Source: Lachnospiraceae bacterium
GTDB lineage: Bacteria; Bacillota_A; Clostridia; Lachnospirales; Lachnospiraceae
NCBI GenBank assembly: GCA_024684065.1
Contig: JAIKXO010000066.1
Span: forward strand, 1 to 10,289
Length of the DNA: 10,289 nucleotides
Direction of reading: 5' to 3'
In this document: piece by piece, positions 1 through 6,769 of the stretch
Layout: the number at the start of each line of letters is the position of its first letter
Numbering within the stretch: the first letter of the stretch is position 1
The notes under the pieces: generated by a model
Seen by the model: the letters and a program-made list of their open reading frames with translations, nothing else
Database searches by the model: none
Told to the model about the DNA's origin: nothing
Made by a program: the position numbers and the translations under genes

Positions 1-85
1 AAGGCTTTTGTTTAGTTTCAGCCTTTACCTTTAAGATTTTACGCTATTCAAGGATGTTTAGACAGCAACCCTATATCTTTTCAAA

Positions 86-128
86 GTTCGATGCATATAA
101 TTATATCGAACAAATGTTCTTTTGTCAA
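86..128 (-). promoter_or_regulatory. Strong SOS promoter with LexA box, firing leftward
   Basis: Read on the minus strand, a perfect -35 TTGACA (123-128) and a perfect -10 TATAAT (100-105) are separated by exactly 17 bases. The spacer holds GAAC-N4-GTTC (108-119), the Gram-positive LexA/DinR operator core. Its position between -35 and -10 would let LexA block RNA polymerase. The -10 also sits in a perfect 12-bp palindrome (95-106), and GTTCGAT/ATCGAAC arms bracket it (86-92, 105-111). The transcript runs off the left edge, so the regulated gene is outside the window. It could be lexA itself or another SOS gene. No start codon opens a frame to the edge, so the untranslated leader is at least about 90 bases. 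Confidence 0.85.
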
Positions 129-206
129 CCATGAATGCGAAAATAGCCTTGTATAATTATACCGAATGAATAAATAGTCTGCAGGAAGGATTTTTCCTGG
201 AAAAAG

Positions 207-227
207 CGGCCCGTCAATGACGGGCCG
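207..227 (-). terminator. Intrinsic terminator, probably bidirectional
   Basis: A perfect 9-bp GC-rich stem (CGGCCCGTC at 207-215, GACGGGCCG at 219-227) closes on a 3-base loop. On the minus strand it is followed by GCTTTTTCC, so it can end transcription of the genes to its right. On the plus strand a shorter T run (228-230) follows. A second hairpin with 6-bp arms CAGGAA/TTCCTG (182-199) lies directly beyond it. The pair separates the 165-residue gene from the SOS promoter. Confidence 0.85.
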
Positions 228-345
228 TTTCTCGCATCAGGCTGATATGGGCCAAAGCCGTTAATCATTTTTTTTAAGAAACATGGGTACAGTCCTAATG
301 CCGTTTAGTTACGCTTAAAAGCTGATGATGGGATACTTCGAAAAT

Positions 346-843
346 CTATTCTGAAATTTCTGCGCTCCCTGCAGCGGCCTCTGTATCTGCTGCATCCGCA
401 TCCTCAGCGTTCTCAGCATTTTCTGCATCCTCGGCCTCCTTTGGCGCTTCTTCCTCAGGCAGTGCTTTAAATACTGCTTTCTCTCCATCCCAGGCAACAT
501 AGACAAAATCGGAATTGTAGGTTCTTCCAATCATATCCATGATCGAATAGCGGAGCCTGTACTGTCCTTTGGGAAGCACCTTTTCCTCGACCTCAAGATC
601 CGTGTCCGCAACAATCGGATCGTAAAACCTCATATCTCCTGTCCTTTTGTAGAAGTCACTGTAAACAGGCTTTGCTATGAGCAGCTCTATGCCGGCAATT
701 TCAGCCATTGAATAAGTATTGCGGTCGGTAAGTCCCGTGGAGGAATCAATACCGTCCCAGAGACCCTCCAGCTGATAATCCACTTCATGTTCTTCCTTCC
801 CTTCCCCATAAGAACCGTCATCTTCTTCATCTCCATAATACAT
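346..843 (-). CDS. Acidic protein of unknown function, probably the 3' part of a frameshifted gene
   Basis: I do not recognise a family with certainty. The ATG frame gives 165 residues. There is an acidic start (EEDDG and EGKEEHE near residues 6-20), a globular middle with beta-rich phrases such as GQYRLRYSIMD and YNSDFVYVAWDG, and an acidic Ala/Glu tail from about residue 129. The middle loosely recalls the C-terminal region of secreted clostripain-like peptidases, but this is only an impression. The ATG has no well-spaced ribosome binding site (GGAG is only 3 bases away). The frame stays open upstream to 894 and reads like protein. A 7-bp tandem duplication at 883-896 breaks it from a second open frame beginning near 949. 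Removing one copy gives a single frame of 198 residues starting just after the peptidase gene. The product is therefore likely a truncated or pseudogenised C-terminal piece. Confidence 0.5.
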   Translation of the reverse strand: MYYGDEEDDGSYGEGKEEHEVDYQLEGLWDGIDSSTGLTDRNTYSMAEIAGIELLIAKPVYSDFYKRTGDMRFYDPIVADTDLEVEEKVLPKGQYRLRYSIMDMIGRTYNSDFVYVAWDGEKAVFKALPEEEAPKEAEDAENAENAEDADAADTEAAAGSAEISE

Positions 844-882
844 GCTCTCCGGGTACTCGGCGAGGATCCTGAGTTTCTTAAT

Positions 883-896
883 CCTATTTCCTATTT
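883..896. repeat. 7-bp tandem duplication (CCTATTT x2)
   Basis: Two perfect adjacent copies of CCTATTT (883-889 and 890-896; AAATAGG on the minus strand) lie exactly where two minus-strand reading frames meet. Seven is not a multiple of three. Dropping one copy joins the frame starting near 949 (…GLPFPEILCVNR) to the frame of the 165-residue protein (IKKLRILAEYPES…). A slippage duplication causing a frameshift is the simplest reading. Confidence 0.75.
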
Positions 897-961
897 ACGC
901 ACAAAATCTCCGGAAAAGGAAGACCCTTTCTGACGATTTTAATGATCATATCCACCGCAGG

Positions 962-3178
962 TTAATCCGCATTCTGCGGGAACTTAAGTTCAAATGAAGA
1001 ATTGTCTATATTAAAAGAATACGTATATGCGGAATCAACCGAATCCGTAACTACGCCATTCATATAATCCTCATCAAGGAAAGCCTGGTACGGATCCCAT
1101 CCGGTGATAACCAGTACTGCCTTATGTCCGGGCTCAAAGGTATACGATGTCGGCTGGAGATAGATCGTGTAATCATAGTATTCACCGGCCTTCATCTCCT
1201 CCTCTTTTCTTACATAATCCTTTCCGTTGTATCCGCCGCCGTAATTGGCAAGATCGGTATGGCCGAAAGTAATGAGCTTGGCGGTAGTGTTGCTCTTAAC
1301 AAATTCCTTCACCTTTGTTCTTGGCAGGCCGCCGCCCGTTTCTTTGGCGCCTAATGTTTTTACGGGAAGCCTGTAATACAGCCGTTCCTTTGTCATATAT
1401 GCCTTGAAATCGGTTTCTTCATCTATCGTATCCATGAGCATGGCAGAGACCACCATGCCGTCTCCTCCCGCATTTCTCGTGGACATCCGAAGATGTACTT
1501 CCGGAACGCCGTAAAACGTGTAGTTATCCGGAAGTTCAAAGACATAGGTGGCTTTCGTGCTCTCCGGCATGGACAGATAAAAGTTATCCCTCAAAAGCTC
1601 TCTGTCGAAATCATCGGTTGCCTGATCGTATTTCATATAGTGTGATGCGATCGCGGTAGTATCGATATGTGAAACATCATCCGGATTGACTTCCTTATCA
1701 TACTCATATGAATCATATTCAAACTCGGCCCAGGTATCATAGGTTTTAAAAGAGCCGTCCACGTTGCTTTGAACGCTTACCGTCGGCATGTTCTCGATAC
1801 CGTTATCCACATCATAGAGATAGTGTGACAGCCATTTGTTCATGATCTCCTGCCACAGTTCGCCGTTTACAAGGATCCCATTAAGGAAATTATGTCCGTC
1901 CTGATGAAGTACAAGCTTGAAATTCTGCCCGGCTTTTTTAAATGCACGTGCCATAAGGTCAGACTGCTTGGTAGTAACATTGAAATCGTTCATACCGTGT
2001 ACGATAAGAGCTGAGCAGCCGATCTTATCCGAATCGAGCGAATAGTCGCTCATGGCCCATATTTTGTCATAGTTACCGTTTGTAGCATCCTGATCCTGCG
2101 ATATCTGCCAGAGGAATGATGCGTAATCATCATTAATGACCGTCCAGTCATCGTCTTCAAAAGCGGCCCCGCTGTTATAGGAAGCAAGATGGTTTGCGTA
2201 TGAAGCCGAAAGATACAGTGGAGCACCCTGGGAATTGGTATAATCATACCATGAGGCTATACCGGCGAAGGGTATTATGGTTTTAAGCCCCTTAACACCG
2301 GTCGTTGCGACCTCGAAGGGAAGGGTGCCTCCGTATGAACATCCCGTCATGGCTACGTTCCCGTTTGACCAGTCGGCTTCTATCGCAATGTCATTATACG
2401 GATCGGTATAAGCGATACGATCCCCCGCAAGCCATTCCACAACACATTTATGGGCATCCCGTTCAAGATCAAAGCCGCACAGCTCAAAGCCTTCGGAACC
2501 GTATGTGCCGATCCCGCCGGCTTCAACCACTGCAAATCCCCTTACAAGATAATAGTCATAAATCTGCGCATAGCCGTATCCCAGGGCTTTGGAATATGGA
2601 ACTTCATAATTCCAGCACTCGGGATCAGCCTCATCGGCTGCCTCAAGTGTGGTCATGCTCCCCTTTGGTGTCCGTTTTTCTCCGGGTTCATACAGTTTAT
2701 CATAATCAAACGGAACCGGGTTCATAAGGCGGGAACTGTCCATGGAAGTTTCTTCAACGGTACCTGCTCCGTAGGGAGTCGGGTCGTAGATAGTCGCCGC
2801 CTTGAAGCCTCCTTCTGCCGCGGCACGTGGGATCTGCACGAGTGCCTCCACAAGATCGGCCTTTCCGTCGGAATCTGTATCGTGATCCGTCTCGACATAA
2901 ACACAGAACCTTAATATGTCACTGCCCTCGTTGGTATAGTCCTCAGCCCTAAGATTGGTATATTCGAGTATGGGCTGAGCCATTCCATCCGTAAATAGCG
3001 GTTCTTTTGCCTGTACTTCGTCCTCAGCGGACGGTCCTGTTAATGTATCCTGTGACTTGACTTTCACCGATGTGTTTGAAAAAGCCGGTGCAGCAATATT
3101 CCCGCAGCCCGAAAGTACTGTCATTGAAAGTCCTGCGCTAATGATCGTGATGAGAGATAGATTTGATAACTTTTTCAT
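962..3178 (-). CDS. Xaa-Pro dipeptidyl-peptidase-like serine peptidase (S15/CocE family), lipoprotein
   Basis: The product is probably a surface enzyme releasing X-Pro dipeptides from peptide N-termini. The 738 residues are close to the PepX length (about 760). A signal peptide (KK, hydrophobic stretch, lipobox LSGC) predicts lipidation at Cys25. A metal-loop-like DTDSDGKADL follows at about 100-109, as in PepX-like proteins. The alpha/beta-hydrolase core carries GCSYGG with nucleophile Ser281, Asp398 in HGMNDFN and His429 in HQDGHNF; this spacing fits S15 enzymes. From about 490 a beta-rich C-terminal domain matches the non-catalytic jelly-roll domain of the family. The ATG has an AAAGG 11 bases upstream. 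The gene lies 127 bases after the GH3 gene and has its own candidate promoter. Cytosolic PepX of lactic acid bacteria lacks a lipid anchor, so the location differs. Substrate is uncertain: CocE/NonD esterases and acylases share this fold. Confidence 0.85.
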   Translation of the reverse strand: MKKLSNLSLITIISAGLSMTVLSGCGNIAAPAFSNTSVKVKSQDTLTGPSAEDEVQAKEPLFTDGMAQPILEYTNLRAEDYTNEGSDILRFCVYVETDHDTDSDGKADLVEALVQIPRAAAEGGFKAATIYDPTPYGAGTVEETSMDSSRLMNPVPFDYDKLYEPGEKRTPKGSMTTLEAADEADPECWNYEVPYSKALGYGYAQIYDYYLVRGFAVVEAGGIGTYGSEGFELCGFDLERDAHKCVVEWLAGDRIAYTDPYNDIAIEADWSNGNVAMTGCSYGGTLPFEVATTGVKGLKTIIPFAGIASWYDYTNSQGAPLYLSASYANHLASYNSGAAFEDDDWTVINDDYASFLWQISQDQDATNGNYDKIWAMSDYSLDSDKIGCSALIVHGMNDFNVTTKQSDLMARAFKKAGQNFKLVLHQDGHNFLNGILVNGELWQEIMNKWLSHYLYDVDNGIENMPTVSVQSNVDGSFKTYDTWAEFEYDSYEYDKEVNPDDVSHIDTTAIASHYMKYDQATDDFDRELLRDNFYLSMPESTKATYVFELPDNYTFYGVPEVHLRMSTRNAGGDGMVVSAMLMDTIDEETDFKAYMTKERLYYRLPVKTLGAKETGGGLPRTKVKEFVKSNTTAKLITFGHTDLANYGGGYNGKDYVRKEEEMKAGEYYDYTIYLQPTSYTFEPGHKAVLVITGWDPYQAFLDEDYMNGVVTDSVDSAYTYSFNIDNSSFELKFPQNAD

Positions 3179-3208
3179 ATCGTTTTCAACCTTTTTAATT
3201 GAGACTTG

Positions 3209-3238
3209 TTTATAGAATCAGTTCCGGAATATATTCAA
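3209..3238 (-). promoter_or_regulatory. Candidate promoter of the peptidase gene
   Basis: On the minus strand TTGAAT (3233-3238) and TATAAA (3209-3214) are 18 bases apart. The spacer holds the 8-bp palindrome TTCCGGAA (3222-3229). It lies about 30 bases ahead of the peptidase start and beyond the end of the GH3 gene. The match is moderate, so readthrough from the GH3 gene is also possible. Confidence 0.4.
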
Positions 3239-3289
3239 ATCAGCGGTATGCAAGACAAACGCCTCATTTAACTGCCCGGAATTCTTTTT

Positions 3290-3309
3290 CTGAAAATCCT
3301 CCTTTTCAG
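3290..3309 (-). other. Hairpin over the GH3 stop codon with a GGAGG loop
   Basis: Perfect 7-bp arms CTGAAAA (3290-3296) and TTTTCAG (3303-3309) flank a 6-base loop and overlap the TGA of the GH3 gene. On the minus strand the loop reads GGAGGA, a Shine-Dalgarno sequence with no start codon at a usable distance. The A/T-rich stem is a poor intrinsic terminator. Its role is unknown. Confidence 0.4.
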
Positions 3310-5306
3310 CGTCCCTCGTACAGGATCTTGTCTGTGATCTTATAATTCCCATCAATGACAGGCACTTTAACAGGAAGCGATCCCCTGGGCTCTGATGCGC
3401 CAAACACGGCTTCGATGGCTACAGGGAGGTTCGGAATAAAAGCGCTGCCCTCGCCCTTAACGGGAGGCACTTCCTTCATTGCCGACGAATTATAGGAAAG
3501 CAGTATAGCATCCGCATCCGTAAACCTTGCGGCGTCATATGGAAGCTGGCAGGATATAAGAATAACCCTTTTGTCATCCTTATGCCGCTCCTCCATGATC
3601 CTGTCAAACACCGCGGAAGAAAAGCCGTCGTCAGTGGAAGGATCAAGGCAGGCAGAGTTATATGTCCTGTATACAAGCACGACATGATCCGCCGTCCTTG
3701 CAGCTTCAAGACACTCCGCCTCATTATCCCTTGTGTTTACCATCACGGATATATCAGAGCCCTGCGGCACAAGACCCTCGTTATAAACGAATTCTTTAGC
3801 CATATCAGCTGCCGCGACGCGGCTTGCGCAACTGTCAGCAAAAAGGATTAGCGCTTCCTCGCCTTCAGACATCTTAACAGGGAAGGCATCCCCATCGTTT
3901 TTTAAAAGCGTAAGGGCGTCACTTGCGATCCCCCGTACATCCCCTGCCCGCTCAGGGCCGCCGATGCCGTCCACGGCCGCATCTATCTGCTCATCAGTAA
4001 CCGTAAAGTCATTTCTCCTTAAGATGCCGTATTTTTCCTTGAGCTTAAGGATCCTCCTCACGGAATCGTCAACCGCCGCCATGTCGATCTCGCCGCACGC
4101 TGCAAGCTTCACGGCCATATCCACCATTTCATGGGTCTTTTTGAAAATATCCGTATCCGTGATTATCGGCAGCATGAGCATATTTACGCCCGCGTTTATG
4201 GTCATCTTTATGACATCCTCAGTCTCAAAGTTATCCGCTATCGCCGCCATATCCAGGGCGTCGGTGACCGAAACGCCCTCAAATCCCATTTCATCCCTCA
4301 AAAGCTCCGTCATGATGGTACGGCTCATGGTTGCGGGCAGATAGATCTCCTCCCCCGTGGAGGCAGAGGTATAAGTCCGGGTTTCGATCTTCGGATACTG
4401 GATATGCGCCGTCATCACCATATCAACCCCTTCATCTACCAGCTTTTTGAACGGAACGAGCTCGCATTGCCTTAACTCCTCAAGGCTTGAATTTATGCAG
4501 GGAAAGCCGGTGTGGCTGTCGGTATCCGTATTGCCATGGCCGGGAAAATGCTTGAGCGTGGCTATCGTTCCCGTCTCCTTAAGGCCTTCCATGTATGCGA
4601 GGCCGTATTCAGAAACAGTCTTCGGGTCATCAGAAAAGGATCTGACCCCGATGACCGGATTCTCAGGATTACTGTTAACGTCTACGACGGGGGCCAGATC
4701 AGTATTTACGCCTAAAAGAGATAATTCCTCCCCGTAAATTGCGGCCATCCTTCTTGCATTCTGTGGATCTCCCGTGGCCGCAAGAGCCATATTTCCGACT
4801 CCGTTCGTTCCAAAGGTGATCCTCGCTACGCTTCCTCCCTCCTGGTCGGTCGATACTATGAGCGGAAGCGAACCGCTGTCAACGCTGGTTTTCTGGATAT
4901 CCGATACAAGCCTCAGGGTCTGCTCCGCATCCTTGTAATTCTGGGCGAAAAGGACTGTTCCCCCGTAGTTATGAAGTCTTATATCCGTGCGGATCTTATC
5001 ATTCAGTTCAGTTACGTTTACTTCGGGTATCCCGGCTTCTGCATTCTCAACGGTCTGGTTTATGTCTGTGTCATTTTTTTCGGGCAGTTCCTTCCAGATA
5101 CGGTAGGAAACTATCATCATCTGCTCGATCTTCTGCCTCAGCGTCATTTTTGAAAGAAGCTCTTCAACGCTGTCCCCGGAAGCCGCGGCTTCGCTCAGAT
5201 TGACCTTCTTCGGAAAAGCGGCTCCACAGGCGGACATATTGAGCGCCACAGCCAGACAAACCATCAATATAGCCATGCGCTTATATACAGGCCTCAATGT
5301 TCTCAT
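3306..5306 (-). CDS. nagZ: Beta-N-acetylglucosaminidase, NagZ-like GH3 lipoprotein
   Basis: This enzyme removes terminal N-acetylglucosamine, most likely from peptidoglycan fragments outside the membrane. A signal peptide with lipobox MSAC predicts lipidation at Cys27. The GH3 barrel spans about 45-430 and carries STDQEGG (152-158) and KHFPGHGNT (252-260). The Asp263-Ser-His265 dyad is the NagZ-specific acid/base, and SVTDALDM places the nucleophile at Asp349. The 86-residue gap between dyad Asp and nucleophile is what the Bacillus subtilis NagZ (YbbD) layout predicts. A second alpha/beta domain follows (about 455-650, beginning ASDALTLLKND). The total of 666 residues fits two-domain Gram-positive NagZ rather than the short Gram-negative form. 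The ATG is preceded by AAAGGGG with a 10-base spacer. No amiE or murQ partner is in the window, so substrate assignment rests on motifs alone. Confidence 0.92.
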   Translation of the reverse strand: MRTLRPVYKRMAILMVCLAVALNMSACGAAFPKKVNLSEAAASGDSVEELLSKMTLRQKIEQMMIVSYRIWKELPEKNDTDINQTVENAEAGIPEVNVTELNDKIRTDIRLHNYGGTVLFAQNYKDAEQTLRLVSDIQKTSVDSGSLPLIVSTDQEGGSVARITFGTNGVGNMALAATGDPQNARRMAAIYGEELSLLGVNTDLAPVVDVNSNPENPVIGVRSFSDDPKTVSEYGLAYMEGLKETGTIATLKHFPGHGNTDTDSHTGFPCINSSLEELRQCELVPFKKLVDEGVDMVMTAHIQYPKIETRTYTSASTGEEIYLPATMSRTIMTELLRDEMGFEGVSVTDALDMAAIADNFETEDVIKMTINAGVNMLMLPIITDTDIFKKTHEMVDMAVKLAACGEIDMAAVDDSVRRILKLKEKYGILRRNDFTVTDEQIDAAVDGIGGPERAGDVRGIASDALTLLKNDGDAFPVKMSEGEEALILFADSCASRVAAADMAKEFVYNEGLVPQGSDISVMVNTRDNEAECLEAARTADHVVLVYRTYNSACLDPSTDDGFSSAVFDRIMEERHKDDKRVILISCQLPYDAARFTDADAILLSYNSSAMKEVPPVKGEGSAFIPNLPVAIEAVFGASEPRGSLPVKVPVIDGNYKITDKILYEGR

Positions 5307-5355
5307 AGATTATTATCCCCTTTCTGTATAAAACAAATGCTCTGAACTATTTACT

Positions 5356-5386
5356 ATGATTTTATCATGAATCCTTCCATTTTCAA
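5356..5386 (-). promoter_or_regulatory. Promoter of the NagZ-like gene with palindrome over the -10
   Basis: On the minus strand TTGAAA (5381-5386) and TAAAAT (5359-5364) are 16 bases apart, each matching consensus at five of six positions. The palindrome ATGAT-TTT-ATCAT (5356-5368) covers the -10 and could be an operator. The start codon is about 55 bases downstream. Confidence 0.6.
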
Positions 5387-5410
5387 TCGGAAAGCATCTG
5401 TAGCCGCAAG

Positions 5411-5447
5411 CCTTCCCGCGGCCTCCGCATCGGTCGGGCAGGGAAGG
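5411..5447 (-). other. GC-rich inverted repeat downstream of the 280-residue gene
   Basis: Arms CCTTCCC (5411-5417) and GGGAAGG (5441-5447) enclose a 23-base GC-rich loop. There is no T run, so it is not a classic intrinsic terminator. It lies in the 250-base gap between the acidic 280-residue gene and the NagZ-like gene, where I see no gene with a start codon. Confidence 0.35.
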
Positions 5448-5556
5448 TGAAATCGCAGCCTTCTTGCCCATACGCCTGCGGTCAGCTTTAAACTCGTTTT
5501 ACAGGGCCCTGACGGATCCCTGCTGCCCCGGGATCTTTATCATCAGGGATGATCCA

Positions 5557-6399
5557 TCACTTCAGAAAGTTTTCCGGACCATCCTCCTCAAAATCCCAGG
5601 GATACACTTTCATTTGCGCCTTTACTGTCACATTGCCTCCGTCCTGTCCCTTTACAGGAAATTCGATTATTTTGTTCTCCTTCGGCACGCCTATGCCCAG
5701 GAACTCGTTCAGCTCAGAGCCAAGGAGCTCCTCCTCTGTCATGTCGTCAAGGAACAAAAAATCCGTATCCCAGAAACAGCTCTCCTCGTACTCCCTGAGA
5801 TCTTCGAACCAGTTCATCGAGTGTTCCACCTCCTCTTCCAGCTCCTCCGGAGCGCACTGCCCTTTCAGGCTTTTCCGGATCGCATTCTTTACTATGGTCC
5901 TTTCCGGCTCGGGTATCAGCATTACCGTGGTATACTCCCTGTCCTCGATGTCCTCAGTAAACAGGCCATCATCAGGCCCATCAAATACCCCGTCTTCTAT
6001 ATACCCGTTTATCGTATCAATATCATCCACCTCATTAAAAATCAGGCGGAACAGGATGTACTCCATCGGAAGCTCAGGGACGTAATCCTTTCCGGCTTTC
6101 AGCAGCCTGTAAAGACCGAAGAACTCCTGGCTTGCCTTTTGCGGTGGATAGTTCTCGGGAAGATACTCCATGGCGATGGTCTCCGCATAATCCCTGTCCG
6201 TCATGAGATCCGCAATGTTCACTATCTCCTCGAAGGGCTTCGTCTTTACATCTTCATCCTGTTTGTAATTAAGAAAAGGCAAAAACGGGCACATATCCAG
6301 GATCGCGTTCTCCATGAGCCCGATAAGCCTGTCGTTTACAAATTTGTTTACAATTTTATCTGCTTCCGCGTCCTGCAGCGGATATGGCATACGCAGCAT
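5557..6399 (-). CDS. Acidic soluble protein of unknown function
   Basis: I do not recognise this 280-residue protein. It has no signal peptide or clear membrane segment, so it is probably cytoplasmic. It is strongly acidic, notably at 120-155 (NEVDDIDT, GPDDGLFTEDIEDRE) and 185-230 (EELEEEVEH, DDMTEEELLGSELNEF). Cysteines sit at 37, 182 and 208, and aromatic residues are frequent around them (MNWFEDL, SCFWDTDFLFL). The C-terminus returns to beta-like sequence (KIIEFPVKG, NVTVKAQMKVYPWDF). The start is secure: AGAGGAG lies 7 bases before the ATG. The upstream leader holds two hairpins, one of them terminator-like, suggesting attenuation or a terminator for the decayed symporter. It is followed by a 250-base gap, so it is probably a single-gene unit. 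Confidence 0.8.
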   Translation of the reverse strand: MLRMPYPLQDAEADKIVNKFVNDRLIGLMENAILDMCPFLPFLNYKQDEDVKTKPFEEIVNIADLMTDRDYAETIAMEYLPENYPPQKASQEFFGLYRLLKAGKDYVPELPMEYILFRLIFNEVDDIDTINGYIEDGVFDGPDDGLFTEDIEDREYTTVMLIPEPERTIVKNAIRKSLKGQCAPEELEEEVEHSMNWFEDLREYEESCFWDTDFLFLDDMTEEELLGSELNEFLGIGVPKENKIIEFPVKGQDGGNVTVKAQMKVYPWDFEEDGPENFLK

Positions 6400-6419
6400 G
6401 TGTTTTCTCCTCTATTAAA

Positions 6420-6479
6420 AGGGGTTTTTGCCCCTGAAATATCCGACATACCCTCGTCAGAGTCGAGGGCTCCTCTATT
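6420..6479 (-). promoter_or_regulatory. Two-hairpin leader ahead of the acidic 280-residue gene
   Basis: On the minus strand a stem CCCTCG/CGAGGG with a 7-base loop (6451-6469) is followed by AGGGG-CAAAAA-CCCCT and then TTTTAAT (6420-6435), a short terminator-like structure. It ends about 20 bases before the start codon, next to the ribosome binding site. A 10-bp direct repeat, CTCCTCTATT on the plus strand, sits at 6407-6416 (containing the ribosome binding site) and 6470-6479, bracketing both hairpins. It could be an attenuator or simply the terminator of the broken symporter gene. Confidence 0.45.
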
Positions 6480-6554
6480 TTATAAATCTCTCTTATCCTG
6501 TTGATGTTTCCCTGTCCATACTTTACTATGTCCCGGGTTTTTACTCCTTAAGCT

Positions 6555-6718
6555 TTAATCCTGAATGATCAGGGGCACACAGAATGTGATCAGCCGGCTG
6601 AGAATATAACGTATCGTAACGACAACTGTCATCACACTCTCAGGAAAAACAAGGCCAGAAGCACTCCGACAGCGATACCCATAAACAGACGGAACGGTAT
6701 ACTTTTCACTACTTTCAT
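6555..6718 (-). pseudogene. Broken dicarboxylate/amino-acid:cation symporter (SstT/DAACS type), N-terminal remnant
   Basis: An ideal start remains: AAGGAG (6728-6733) 9 bases before ATG at 6718. The first frame gives 28 residues (KSIPFRLFMGIAVGVLLALFF…) and stops at 6632. In the next frame the protein continues as PESVMTVVVTIRYILS and then RLITFCVPLII, followed by a stop at 6555-6557. Together these match the first helices of sodium-dependent dicarboxylate/amino-acid symporters. A missing C in TTC-CCT-GAG (now TTCCTGAG) explains the frameshift. The remaining 350 or so residues are gone. The gene starts about 50 bases after the cysteine desulfidase stop, so the pair once looked like an uptake-plus-degradation operon. 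Confidence 0.75.
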
Positions 6719-6769
6719 TGTTGGGTTCTCCTTAATTACATAAACGGACAGTAAAAATAACTGTATAAA

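Larger units (their letters stand above)
1..345. other. Gene-free stretch: SOS promoter, leader and terminators
   Basis: No credible gene lies here. It holds, from right to left on the minus strand, the terminator of the upstream gene block (207-227), a second weaker hairpin (182-199), a perfect 12-bp palindrome at 151-162, the LexA-controlled promoter (100-128), and the start of an untranslated leader. The leader ends at the window edge in an imperfectly placed hairpin with 6-bp arms AAGGCT/AGCCTT (1-25). The segment 231-345 just downstream of the 165-residue gene shows nothing convincing. Confidence 0.7.

Noticed and set aside
261..308. 15-codon minus-strand fragment reading GIRTVPMFLKKND before a stop
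   Set aside because: It resembles a protein C-terminus but is too short and has no start; there is no way to support it from this window.
962..3178. Plus-strand ORFs inside the peptidase gene (for example 2305-2727 and 2450-2914)
   Set aside because: They overlap a gene with complete catalytic motifs on the minus strand and show no family features.
5464..6504. 346-codon plus-strand open frame
   Set aside because: It runs antisense to the acidic 280-residue gene, has no ribosome binding site, and its translation is low-complexity in the way of a shadow frame; the minus-strand gene has a proper start.
6356..6547. 63-codon minus-strand open frame in the leader and start of the 280-residue gene
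   Set aside because: It has no usable start codon and overlaps the real gene in another frame; open by chance is the simplest view.
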